From a virus, in the IMG/VR virus record IMGVR_UViG_3300035698_007470, positions 1 to 24,711 of that record: 24,711 nt of DNA; one strand, given 5' to 3'. Both the position numbers and the translations under genes were made by a program. Position 1 is the first letter of the stretch. Each line of letters opens with the position of its first letter. Shown here piece by piece: positions 7,884 through 14,708 of the stretch. Under the pieces are notes generated by a model. The model was given only the letters and a program-made list of their open reading frames with translations. It was not told the origin of the DNA and did no database searches.

Positions 7884-8161
7884 TGACGGCAACCTCGCGT
7901 ATTGCGATTAGTGCGCGGAATGGGTTTTGGCATGTTGCTCGTTGCCCATTGACGAGGGCTTGGCGGTGTTGCACGTTCGAGTGCATAACCCGGAAGGCTC
8001 CACCGCCGCCGACACACCTCGCCGTTGCGAGCTCGTCGACGGCAACGGAGTTCGACGACACCGAGCAGCTCGCCGTTGCGGCCTCGGGGATCGTCTGACG
8101 AACGCTCGCGTGGATTCCACCGCGTGACGGATACCAGACCACCCGAAACGAGGACCCCGCC
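7884..8161. other. 278-bp gap before the capsid gene, no convincing gene
   Basis: This is the longest gap in the structural region. Two overlapping frames (7859-8098 and 7927-8127) are open, but neither has a good ribosome site or a recognisable protein. A 12-bp direct repeat, CTCGCCGTTGCG, occurs at 8018-8029 and 8069-8080. Its core CCGTTGC can pair with GCAACGG at 8042-8048 from either side, so two alternative 7-bp hairpins are possible. The capsid gene's GAGGA ribosome site (8150-8154) closes the gap. A promoter or leader for the highly expressed capsid gene is plausible here, but I see no clear -35/-10 pair. Confidence 0.45.
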
Positions 8162-9577
8162 ATGAATTGGTTGGAGATGCAAAAGAAGGCCGCCGAGCTG
8201 TTGACTCAGGCGCGCGGTTTACAGACCGAGCTCACCACACAAGCCGCCGAGATGACGGCCGAGCAAGTCGACGAGCAGACCACCAAGGTCGAAGCGCTCA
8301 TTGCTGAGGCGAACGGGCTCACGGCCAAGGCCGAGCGACTCGAAGCACTGGAGACGTCGCTAGAAAGCGCCGACGCCAGCGCCAGCGCACGCACCGCGCC
8401 GGTTGCCCAAACCGACGACCCCGAAGCGACGGATCGCGTAACCGCGCACCGCCGGTTGCCTGCTCAGGCTCGCGACGCCGAAGCCGAAGACCGCCGCGGA
8501 TTCCGCGACTTCGGCGAGTTCGCGGCCAGCGTCTACGCGGCCAGCCCGGCCGCCGGTGGCAACCACCGGATCGACCGGCGCCTTGGCGCGCTGTACGACG
8601 AAGAGGCCGGCGTGAACGCCGCGACCGGACTCGGCCAGACCGTCGGCAGCGAAGGCGGCTGGCTAGTTCCGCCGGCGTTCTCAACACGTGTTTGGGATGG
8701 CATGCGCAAAGAAGAGGACAACCTCCTGGCGCGCACCGACATATTCCCGATCGACGGCGAGAGCCTCACGCTGCTTGCGAACGCCGAGAAGTCACGCGCG
8801 ACCGGCAGCCGCTACGGTGGCGTGCAAGGCTACTGGCTCGAAGAGGCCGACCAGATTCTTGCCAGCAAGCCGAAGGTGCGCCGGATGAAGCTGGAGCCGC
8901 ACCAACTCGCTGCGATGGTCTACGTCACGGACAAGCTGTTGCAGAACGGCGGCGCCGCGGTTTCGGCATGGCTCGAGCGCGCCTGTCGCGCGGAACTCGG
9001 ATGGCTCATCAACGACGCCATCATGAACGGCAACGGTGCCGGCAAGCCGTTGGGCATCCTCAACAGCTCCTGCTTGGTCACCGTGGCGAAGGAAGTCGGC
9101 CAGGCGGCTGACACGGTCAATCAGGAGAACATCGCCAAGATTTGGGCGCGCATGCACGCTCGCAGCCGTCGGAACGCGGTTTGGCTATTGAATCAGGACG
9201 TCGACCCGCAGCTCGATCTCATGGTGAGCAACGTCAAGAACGTCGCCGGCACCGAGAACGTCGGCGGCTTCGTGGCAGGGCTTTACAATGCCGATCGCGA
9301 CACGCTCAAGGGCCGTCCGATCATCCGCACGGAGTTCAACAAGACGCTCGGCGACAAGGGCGACATCGTGTTGGCTGACTTGACTGGCTACGCTTCCGCG
9401 TTCCACCGTGCAGGCGTGAGCTCGGCGATGTCGATGCACTTGCGATTCGACTACGCGGAGACGGCGTTCCGGTTCATGGCCGACGTCGATGGCCAGCCGT
9501 GGCTCAAGGATCCGATCACGCCGGCAAACGGCTCCAACACGCTGTCGCCGTTCGTGGCGTTGGCTGACCGCGCGTAG
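8162..9577 (+). CDS. Major capsid protein, HK97 fold
   Basis: This builds the icosahedral shell. The 471-residue product starts with a long coiled-coil delta domain (about residues 1-75, heptad-like Leu/Ala/Glu), which serves as the internal scaffold and is normally removed by the maturation protease. A charged linker follows. The HK97 shell domain begins around residue 150 with GLGQTVGSEGGWLVPPAF, and the E-loop and spine region includes PHQLAAMVYVTDKLLQN. Diagnostic is NGNGAGKPLGILNS (about 287-300), the near-invariant motif of the family, followed by NAVWLLNQDVDPQL. The C-terminal P and A domains include GRPIIRTEF and a final LRFDYAETAFRFMADVDGQPWL. Starts at ATG 8162 with GAGGA 7 bp upstream. 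The long N-terminus agrees with the lack of a separate scaffold gene. Confidence 0.96.
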   Translation: MNWLEMQKKAAELLTQARGLQTELTTQAAEMTAEQVDEQTTKVEALIAEANGLTAKAERLEALETSLESADASASARTAPVAQTDDPEATDRVTAHRRLPAQARDAEAEDRRGFRDFGEFAASVYAASPAAGGNHRIDRRLGALYDEEAGVNAATGLGQTVGSEGGWLVPPAFSTRVWDGMRKEEDNLLARTDIFPIDGESLTLLANAEKSRATGSRYGGVQGYWLEEADQILASKPKVRRMKLEPHQLAAMVYVTDKLLQNGGAAVSAWLERACRAELGWLINDAIMNGNGAGKPLGILNSSCLVTVAKEVGQAADTVNQENIAKIWARMHARSRRNAVWLLNQDVDPQLDLMVSNVKNVAGTENVGGFVAGLYNADRDTLKGRPIIRTEFNKTLGDKGDIVLADLTGYASAFHRAGVSSAMSMHLRFDYAETAFRFMADVDGQPWLKDPITPANGSNTLSPFVALADRA

Positions 9578-9584
9578 CGGGCAC

Positions 9585-9613
9585 CCGGGCGGAGCTCGCT
9601 GAGCTCGGCCCGG
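9585..9613 (+). terminator. Strong hairpin after the capsid gene
   Basis: CCGGGC (9585-9590) pairs with GCCCGG (9608-9613), and GAGCTC (9592-9597) with GAGCTC (9601-9606), separated by one G-G mismatch, around a GCT loop. The stem is followed by TTT. It starts 7 bp after the capsid stop. A partial terminator here would keep capsid mRNA in excess over downstream connector and tail genes, as seen in many phages. Confidence 0.65.
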
Positions 9614-9642
9614 TTTCCATCAACTCGGATAAGGAGCGCGCG

Positions 9643-10053
9643 ATGCCATTCTCTACCGCGATCGATAACTCGATCCTCGACCACTACACGGGCAAGAGCT
9701 CGTGGACCGCCCCAACGGCGATCTACGCGGGCTTGTCTTCAACCACGCCGACCAAGGCCGGCGGCAACGTCACCGAGCCAAGCGGCGGAGCCTATGCGCG
9801 CGTTGAAATCACGGCGGCGCAGTTCGATTCCGCATCGAGTTCAGCGACGCAGACCAACGCCGACAAGACTTTCCCGACCGCCTCGGCCGACTGGCTCGCC
9901 GGCGCGGATCTTACGAACCTTGTCATCTACGACGCCGCAACGAGCGGCAACTTCCTCGGCTTCAAGGCCTTCACGGTCGCGAAGCCCGTTACCAATGGGG
10001 ACACCGCCAAGATCAACAGTGGCGACCTCGACATTTCAATCGGAGGCACCTAA
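9643..10053 (+). CDS. Small virion protein, beta-sandwich 'GLSTTTP' type
   Basis: A 136-residue protein with a textbook AAGGAG ribosome site 6 bp before ATG 9643. It belongs to a widespread but poorly named phage family that I recognise by its order of motifs: N-terminal ILDHYTGKSSWTAPTAIYAGLSS in pieces (residues 7-29), TTPTKAGGNVTEPSGGAYARV, then TFPTASADW (about 75-83) and NLVIYDAATSGNFLGF. Members are found among head, neck or tail-fibre genes, and some are called tail-fibre-like. Placed directly behind the capsid, a decoration or neck-fibre role is the simplest inference. No enzymatic motif is visible. Confidence 0.7.
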   Translation: MPFSTAIDNSILDHYTGKSSWTAPTAIYAGLSSTTPTKAGGNVTEPSGGAYARVEITAAQFDSASSSATQTNADKTFPTASADWLAGADLTNLVIYDAATSGNFLGFKAFTVAKPVTNGDTAKINSGDLDISIGGT

Positions 10054-10056
10054 GCC

Positions 10057-10527
10057 ATGAGCAAGCTACTCAGCGAAACAGCCAACCTCCGCGTCGCGAT
10101 CGCTGCGGGCGCGGATCTCTACAACGGCAACCCGACGTCGGACCGTTTCAACATGGCCGACTACGAGCGCGCAGCGTTCGTCGTCCATCACGGCGCCGGT
10201 GCAACCGGCACGGCGACGTTTACCGTCGTCGCATCGAGCGATGCCGCCGGCACCGGAGCGGAGGCAATTCCGTTCCGCTACCGCGTGCATGGCGTGACGG
10301 CCGAGCCTGGTGCAATCACGGAGGCCGCTGCCGCGGGCTTCACGATCGCCGCCGGTGCCGACCAGATCGCGATCGTCGAAATCGCTGCCGACGCTTGTCC
10401 TGACGGTAAGCCATTCGTTGCGCTAGTCGCCACCGAGGTAGCCGACTCCCCCGTTGCCGGTTGCGTGATGATGGCGATGACCGGCGCCCGCTACACCGAC
10501 GGAGCTCCGCCGGCGGCCGTTTCCTAG
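10057..10527 (+). CDS. Small probable structural protein, unknown family
   Basis: I do not recognise the family. The 156-residue protein starts at ATG 10057, four bases after the previous stop, with GGAGG overlapping the end of the upstream gene about 10 bp before the start. It is Ala/Gly-rich, lacks signal peptide, membrane segment and coiled coil, and alternates short beta-strands (AAFVVHHGA, TATFTVVASSD, QIAIVEIAADA, FVALVATEVA), consistent with a single beta-sandwich domain. Next to the capsid gene, and of this size, a head decoration protein is a reasonable guess. It could equally be a connector accessory. Confidence 0.6.
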   Translation: MSKLLSETANLRVAIAAGADLYNGNPTSDRFNMADYERAAFVVHHGAGATGTATFTVVASSDAAGTGAEAIPFRYRVHGVTAEPGAITEAAAAGFTIAAGADQIAIVEIAADACPDGKPFVALVATEVADSPVAGCVMMAMTGARYTDGAPPAAVS

Positions 10528-10545
10528 GCCGTCACGGCTAACCCT

Positions 10546-10561
10546 CTACAGACGTCTGCAC
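10546..10561. promoter_or_regulatory. Palindrome site 3 (CTACAGACGTCTGCAC), before ribosome site
   Basis: Third copy of the recurrent dyad. The right half is perfect and the left half has two changes at its outer end. It is the only intergenic copy. It ends 3 bp before the AGGAG (10565-10569) of the next gene, the same arrangement as site 4, so a control role on transcription through or translation of that gene is possible. Confidence 0.55.
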
Positions 10562-10574
10562 AGCAGGAGAGACC

Positions 10575-10937
10575 ATGAGCGACAAAGTGATGATCCAACT
10601 GACCAACGCCCGCGATGGCGTTGGTGCTGCAGGCGAGGTTGTCGTCGTCGGCGCCGAGCGCGCCGAGCGATGGTGCAAGGAGGGCCTCGCCGTCATGCCC
10701 GAGAAGAAGAAGAAGCCGAGCGCGGCTGTGGCGAAGCTGGTGAAATCGCTGGCTGGCGCGCGGACGCAGCTCGATGAGCTCGCCGCCAAGCGCGACGAGG
10801 CGAGTGCCGCGGTCGAAGCGGCCGAAGCCAAGGACAAGCCGAAGCTGCAGGAGGTGTTAGCCAAGTTTGACGCCAAGCATGCCGAGGCCACCAAGCTGGT
10901 CGAAGAGTGTGAAGACGCTCTGCAGGAGGCCGAGTAG
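10575..10937 (+). CDS. Small coiled-coil phage protein
   Basis: A 120-residue protein preceded by AGGAGA at 10565-10570. Residues 1-40 form a short beta domain (VMIQLTNARDGVGAAGEVVVVGAERAERWCKEGLAV, broken here only by my reading) resembling a small domain often found alone in phage head-connector regions, in which the last helix marks a residue run 'AERW/LxxxGLAV'. From about residue 50 to the end it is a highly charged Ala/Glu/Lys helix with heptad spacing, so a dimeric or trimeric coiled coil is expected. Enzymatic motifs are absent. It lies directly before the gp6-like adaptor gene and probably acts in the head-tail joint, but function is unproven. Confidence 0.65.
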   Translation: MSDKVMIQLTNARDGVGAAGEVVVVGAERAERWCKEGLAVMPEKKKKPSAAVAKLVKSLAGARTQLDELAAKRDEASAAVEAAEAKDKPKLQEVLAKFDAKHAEATKLVEECEDALQEAE

Positions 10938-10941
10938 CTAA

Positions 10942-11565
10942 GTGACTGGACTGCGCGAGATCCGCAAGCCAGCGAGTGAACCTCTCAGTCTCGAAGAGAC
11001 TGCGGCGTTCATTCGCTTGGCTGACGAAAGCGACAACCGCGTCGTCGAGCGGCTCATTGCAGCAGCCCGCTACCACGTCGAGCAATCGACTCGCCGGTGC
11101 TTCGTGACACGCACGCTCGAGGCGACGTTTGACGAGTGGCCGATCGCGTGCCGCCGATACAATCACAGCCGGCAAGTGCAGGAGCCCGAGCTGCTGCTGC
11201 CTGGCAGCCCGCTAGTCGATGTCGTCAAGGTGCAACACCTCGACCTCGATGGCGAGCTCCAGACGGTCGACCCGGCGATCTATCGCACCATCGTCAATCA
11301 GGAGCCCGGCCGCATCCGCCGACGCAAGAACGCGAGCTGGCCGAACACGAGCGACGAAGGCGATTCGATCATCGTGACGTATCGCGCCGGCTACGGCGAA
11401 GACGACGACGTGCCGAGCGACGCCAAGGTGGCAATGCTCATGCTCGTCGGTCACTGGTACGAAAACAGAGAAGCCGTCGACATCAGCACCGGCGGCACCG
11501 TGACCAGCGTGCCCGATGGATTCCGTGCCATCGTCAACAACCTCACCGTGCCGAGGGTTAGCTAG
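10942..11565 (+). CDS. Head-tail adaptor, gp6-like connector
   Basis: This ring protein docks under the portal. The 207-residue product starts at GTG 10942, with AGGAGG at 10924-10929 inside the preceding gene. The N-terminal helical bundle has the family pattern LSLEETAAFIRLADESDN followed by RLIAAARYHVEQSTRRCF (about residues 13-53). In the family the second helix binds the portal clip. The middle section, with LPGSPLVDVVKVQHLD, is the inserted beta region. The C-terminal helix begins VPSDAKVAMLMLVGHWYENREA (about 154-175), which is characteristic of gp6/TIGR02215-type connectors. Its TAG overlaps the next GTG by one base. Length is in the family's upper range. Confidence 0.88.
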   Translation: MTGLREIRKPASEPLSLEETAAFIRLADESDNRVVERLIAAARYHVEQSTRRCFVTRTLEATFDEWPIACRRYNHSRQVQEPELLLPGSPLVDVVKVQHLDLDGELQTVDPAIYRTIVNQEPGRIRRRKNASWPNTSDEGDSIIVTYRAGYGEDDDVPSDAKVAMLMLVGHWYENREAVDISTGGTVTSVPDGFRAIVNNLTVPRVS

Positions 11566-11924
11566 TGGGCCGCATTGGCAAATTGCGCCAGCGCGCGCGC
11601 CTGCAACGGCGCACGAATCAGCGCGACGCCGAGGGCGGCGTCAAGCCGGCGTGGACCACCTACAAGTCGATCTGGTGCAAGGTCATTCCCAAGCGCGGCC
11701 AGGAGAAGCTCAGCGAGCAACGCACGACGGCGCTCGTCGAGCACCAAGTCGAGACGCGATACTTCGAAGGGGTCCATCCTTCGGACCGATTGCTGCTGCG
11801 TGCTCCAAGCGGCACGGATCGCGTGCTGTCGATCTCGGCCGTGCTCAACAAGCAAGAGCGGTTCGCCCGCCTGGTTCTCGATTGCACTGAGACGATCGCG
11901 CCTTTGCCCGAGGCTTCGTCGTGA
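11565..11924 (+). CDS. Head closure protein (SPP1 gp16-like)
   Basis: The 119-residue product is a small beta-barrel head-completion protein that plugs the connector. GTG 11565 overlaps the previous stop by one base. Motifs that fit the family are an Arg-rich N-terminus (IGKLRQRARLQRRT), the GGVKPAWTTYKSIWCKV region, LSEQRTTALVEHQVETRYF at about 49-67, and the final RLVLDCTETI. This Q-x(7)H-x(4)R-arrangement around the central strand is typical for the phage_H_T_join/TIGR01563 group. Its position between the gp6-like and gp10-like genes is the standard order. It ends in a GTGA overlap with the next gene. Confidence 0.85.
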   Translation: MGRIGKLRQRARLQRRTNQRDAEGGVKPAWTTYKSIWCKVIPKRGQEKLSEQRTTALVEHQVETRYFEGVHPSDRLLLRAPSGTDRVLSISAVLNKQERFARLVLDCTETIAPLPEASS

Positions 11925-12436
11925 GCAAGCGCACTGTTGTAGTGATGTCACACCGGCCGTCGTTTATGGCGGCCGTTCGTGGACTCAAGCAGCTCACGAG
12001 CAAGAGCAAGCGCAACCAAGCAATCCGGCCCGCGGTCAACAAGACGGCGACCGTACTGAGTAAAGCGATGAAGCGGCGTGCCCGCGGCGTCGGCCCCATC
12101 CTCTACCGAACGAAGAACGGCCCCAAGACGATCCCGGCGAACCAGCTCGCGAAGAGCATCGGCATTCGCCGGCGAACATATCGGCGCTCGGGCTTCGTCG
12201 TCGCGATCATCGGCCCCCGATTCGGCTACACCGCGCCGGGCGACGTGCAGCCGAGCGCGATCGCCGCCTTCGTCGAAGGCCTGCGACCGTCGGACAGTTT
12301 GCTGTCGACGCCGAAAGCCTTCGCACGGCCGGCGGCTCGTGAGTCGCTGCAAGCAATGAAGTCGACTTTCCGTCGCGAGTTCATCGCCAGCACGAAGAAG
12401 GTGCTGCGAGGACTTCGCGCAAAGGGGAGCCTGTAA
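11921..12436 (+). CDS. HK97 gp10-like tail completion/neck protein
   Basis: The 171-residue protein begins at GTG 11921, overlapping the preceding TGA by 4 bp. It is very basic, with an N-terminal helix carrying LKQLTSKSKRNQAIRPAVNKTATVLSKAMKRRA in pieces (about residues 22-55), then a beta section TYRRSGFVVAIIGPRFGY, and a C-terminal helix ending in STKKVLRGLRAKG. This architecture, and the position between head closure and tail-terminator genes, matches the HK97-gp10/neck family. Compared with the family (about 120-160 residues) it is slightly long. The variable central segment makes the call less certain than its neighbours. Confidence 0.72.
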   Translation: MSKRTVVVMSHRPSFMAAVRGLKQLTSKSKRNQAIRPAVNKTATVLSKAMKRRARGVGPILYRTKNGPKTIPANQLAKSIGIRRRTYRRSGFVVAIIGPRFGYTAPGDVQPSAIAAFVEGLRPSDSLLSTPKAFARPAARESLQAMKSTFRREFIASTKKVLRGLRAKGSL

Positions 12437-12482
12437 CGAAACCACCCGAGGGCCGCGGCCCGCACTAACTGGAGCAAGAAGA

Positions 12483-12890
12483 ATGGTAAACGCGCTATAC
12501 AACGCCGGCAAAGAGGGCTTTCTCGGCGGCACGATCGACTGGGACAACGACGACATCAAGACGATCCTCGTCGACACGGACGACTACACGGTCGATCTCG
12601 TCAACCACCAAGACCTAGCCGACATCCCGGCCGGGGCTCGCGTCGCGACGTCTGCCAACATGGGTAGCAAGACGATCACCGCCGGCGTCGCCGACGCGGC
12701 CGACGTCACGTTCTCCAGCGTCACCGGCGACCAGAGCGAGGCGCTCGTGATCTTCAAGGACACGGGCACCGAAGCAACGAGCACACTCATCGGCTACATC
12801 GACACCGCGACGGGCTTGCCGGTCACGCCTGACGGCAGCGACGTCACCATCACCTGGGACGGCGGCGCCAACCGAATCTTCGCGCTCTAG
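12483..12890 (+). CDS. Phage virion-associated protein, 'ALYNAGKEGFLGG' family
   Basis: The 135-residue product starts at ATG 12483 with GGAG 8 bp upstream. The N-terminus NALYNAGKEGFLGGTIDWD and following IKTILVDTDDYTVDL, then DIPAGARVATSANMGSKT, are the fingerprint of a small, widespread phage family usually labelled hypothetical. The remainder is beta-rich with an ITWDGGANRIFAL end. No membrane or enzymatic motif is present. Related proteins occur near head-tail connector or tail genes of many siphoviruses and are probably minor virion proteins. A GC-rich palindrome (GGGCCGCGGCCC, 12450-12461) lies in the 46-bp gap before it. Confidence 0.75.
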   Translation: MVNALYNAGKEGFLGGTIDWDNDDIKTILVDTDDYTVDLVNHQDLADIPAGARVATSANMGSKTITAGVADAADVTFSSVTGDQSEALVIFKDTGTEATSTLIGYIDTATGLPVTPDGSDVTITWDGGANRIFAL

Positions 12891-12904
12891 GAGCACCTCT
12901 GCGC

Positions 12905-13858
12905 ATGGTCGAGCCGATTGGCATACCAAGCGGCGAAGCCTTCGGCACGCCGACCGTCCACCTGATCCGCAAGGTTGCACCGCTCGCCATCGCTTCGGCG
13001 TTGGCGTTCGGCACACTTGCTGTCGGCTTGGGGTCTGGCCATACGGTTGCCCCGAGCTCGATCGAAAGCGGTGCGGCCTTCGGCACGCCGCAGGTATCTC
13101 TGCCGGCCCGCGTCGAGCTCGTGCCGAGTGGTATCGAATCCGCTGCGGCATTCGGCACCGCCCGGCTCAGCGTCGCCGACCAAGTGCAGCTGGCGCCGAG
13201 CGCCATTGGCAGCGGCGAAGCCTTCGGCACGGCATCGGTCGCACTGCGGCCGGCCACGACGGTCGCGGTGCCGTCGATCGTTTCCGGTGAGGCCTTCGGC
13301 ACTGCGACACTTTTGCGCGGCACCGGGATGCAGGTGGTGGTGCCGGGAGTCGCATCGACGACGTTGTTCGGCGTTGCCGAGCTCGGCGCCCGCGTGCGGA
13401 CTGTCGGCGGCGTTCCGATCAAGACGGCGCTGTTCGAATACTTGCAGAGCGACGTCGAGCTCGTCGGCCTGATCGGTTTGCGGCTGTTCCCGAACGCAGT
13501 GCCGGCCGGATTCGGCACGCTGCCGAACGTCACTTACCGGCGGCGAGATTACAACGGTATGCATCACCTCGGAGGCGCGAGCGGCTTGGCTTCGTGCGAG
13601 TTCCGTTTCGAGGTGCGAGCACTGAGCGACTTCGAAGCCGGAACCATTGGGGAGCGGCTTCGCCGTTTGCTCGATAGCCTCTACGCTCGGATCGGCGTCA
13701 GCGTGGACGTCTTCGTTCAACGGTGCGCATTGACCGACATCGACGACGACTTCATCGAACCAACGGACCAAGGCGAGATTGGCGAATACCGCAGCCGCCT
13801 CGACTTCGAGTTTCACTACAGGGAATCACTCCCCGAACCCCTCAACAGCGCGAGGTAG
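12905..13858 (+). CDS. Tail terminator (DUF3168-like) fused to N-terminal FGT repeats
   Basis: This 317-residue protein combines two unlike parts. Residues 1-160 are seven repeats with consensus I-x-S-x-E/A-A-F-G-T, with the Phe at 13, 35, 59, 83, 107, 131 and 155. Residues 170-317 match the tail-terminator/tail-completion fold (HK97 gp11-like, DUF3168): IKTALFEYLQSDVEL, then VTYRRRDYNG, RFEVRALSDFEAGTIGERLR and a final LDFEFHYRES. That domain usually stands alone at about 120-150 residues and closes the tail tube at the head end. Placement just before the tail tube gene fits. The repeats resemble beta repeats seen in some tail-fibre proteins. An AGGAG lies 11 bp before ATG 12905. No internal start with a good ribosome site is evident at the junction, so a single fused product is expected. 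Confidence 0.8.
   Translation: MVEPIGIPSGEAFGTPTVHLIRKVAPLAIASALAFGTLAVGLGSGHTVAPSSIESGAAFGTPQVSLPARVELVPSGIESAAAFGTARLSVADQVQLAPSAIGSGEAFGTASVALRPATTVAVPSIVSGEAFGTATLLRGTGMQVVVPGVASTTLFGVAELGARVRTVGGVPIKTALFEYLQSDVELVGLIGLRLFPNAVPAGFGTLPNVTYRRRDYNGMHHLGGASGLASCEFRFEVRALSDFEAGTIGERLRRLLDSLYARIGVSVDVFVQRCALTDIDDDFIEPTDQGEIGEYRSRLDFEFHYRESLPEPLNSAR
12917..13400 (+). repeat. Seven tandem ~72-bp coding repeats (FGT repeats)
   Basis: The repeats encode the N-terminal half of the tail-terminator fusion. The period is 24 codons (22 for the first), and each unit has the core G/S-G/A-E/A-A-F-G-T followed by alternating hydrophobic residues and a Pro before the next unit. Units 5 and 6 are closest to consensus (SGEAFGTA). 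Unit 7 is degenerate (STTLFGVA). Divergence between units at the DNA level shows that this is an old expansion. Confidence 0.85.
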
Positions 13859-13864
13859 ATAGCT

Positions 13865-14272
13865 ATGGCAGCGACAACGATCGGAACCGGCACGACGGTA
13901 GTTTTTGGAACGAGCGGCTTCACCGCGCACATCATGGAAGTCTCGTGGTCCGGCATCGAACGCGAGAGCGTCGAGTCGACTCACATGGGGACGACCGACG
14001 CCAAGACGTTCATCCCGGGCAAGCTTTACGACGCCGGCGAGATCGAGATGGAGATCGCTTTCGACGGCGACGATACGCCGCCGATCGACGCGGCACCGGA
14101 GACGATCACGGTTACCTGGGCGAAGAAGAACGCGGGCAGCGCCAATGGTGCGAGATGGTCGGCAACGGGCTTCGTCACCGAATACGAGGCATCTGCACCG
14201 CTCGAGGACAAGATGACCGGCAACATCACGATCAAGATCACGGGCGCCATCCAATTCACCGACGAGAGCTAG
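13865..14272 (+). CDS. Major tail tube protein
   Basis: A 135-residue beta-rich protein starting at ATG 13865, six bases after the tail-terminator stop. The segment WSGIERESVESTHMGTTD (about residues 28-45) followed by FIPGKLYDAGEIEMEIAFD is the recognisable core of small siphovirus tail tube proteins, whose hexameric rings stack into the tail. The C-terminal strand ITIKITGAIQFTDES also fits. Position between tail-terminator and tail-chaperone genes is the canonical one. A direct assay is not available from sequence, but no other gene in the window is a better candidate. Confidence 0.82.
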   Translation: MAATTIGTGTTVVFGTSGFTAHIMEVSWSGIERESVESTHMGTTDAKTFIPGKLYDAGEIEMEIAFDGDDTPPIDAAPETITVTWAKKNAGSANGARWSATGFVTEYEASAPLEDKMTGNITIKITGAIQFTDES

Positions 14273-14276
14273 CACG

Positions 14277-14708
14277 ATGCCAAGCCTGAGCAGAACGGAC
14301 ATCCTGGGAGCCAAAGACCTCGGCCTGACGCCGGTCGAGGTTCCCGAGTGGGGCGGCACGGTCTACGTGCGCAGCATGACGGCGCGCGAGCGCATCACCT
14401 GGGAGGGCATGATTCGCGAGCAGTTCGTCGGAGCTCGCGCCGAAGCTTCAGGCGCAGACGGCGAAAATAGAGTGGGGCTCGAAGCGCTCGAGCAAGAGAT
14501 GGCCGACCGGAGCATTCACACCGACTTGCTAGTGCGAACCGTTTGCGATGAAAACGGCGAGTTGCTGTTCACGGCCGAAGACATCGAAGGGCTCGAAAAG
14601 AAGGCTTGGCCGCCGCTCCGTCGCGTGCTCGAAGCGGCAGCGAAAGCCTCTGGCATCGCACTTACCGGCGACGGGCCGCCGATGGTCGAAGACGTGGGAA
14701 ACTACTAA
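14277..14708 (+). CDS. Tail assembly chaperone, short (G-like) form
   Basis: The 143-residue product of normal translation is the counterpart of lambda gpG, which coats the tape measure during tail assembly and is absent from the finished tail. Typical features are a short N-terminus LSRTDILGAKDLGLTPVEV, the beta-hairpin PEWGGTVYVRSMTARERI (about 23-40), an acidic helical core, and CDENGELLFTAEDIEGLEKK (about 91-110), a motif shared by small chaperones of this type. The gene ends with GGGAAACTACTAA, where a fraction of ribosomes is expected to slip into the -1 frame and read on to 15091. Starts 4 bp after the tail tube stop. Confidence 0.85.
   Translation: MPSLSRTDILGAKDLGLTPVEVPEWGGTVYVRSMTARERITWEGMIREQFVGARAEASGADGENRVGLEALEQEMADRSIHTDLLVRTVCDENGELLFTAEDIEGLEKKAWPPLRRVLEAAAKASGIALTGDGPPMVEDVGNY

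Noticed and set aside
12450-12461. GGGCCGCGGCCC as a terminator before the 12483 gene
   Set aside because: It is a palindrome without room for a proper loop and has no T-tract; a terminator in the middle of the connector/tail operon is not supported.
12641-12658. GCGACGTCTGCC, a further partial match to the palindrome
   Set aside because: One half-site only, and the left arm has no match; likely chance in GC-rich coding DNA.
14606-14701. Independent start for the chaperone T frame upstream of the slip site
   Set aside because: This part of the frame encodes Arg-rich shadow sequence, has no ribosome site, and the frameshift signal explains expression of the T domain.
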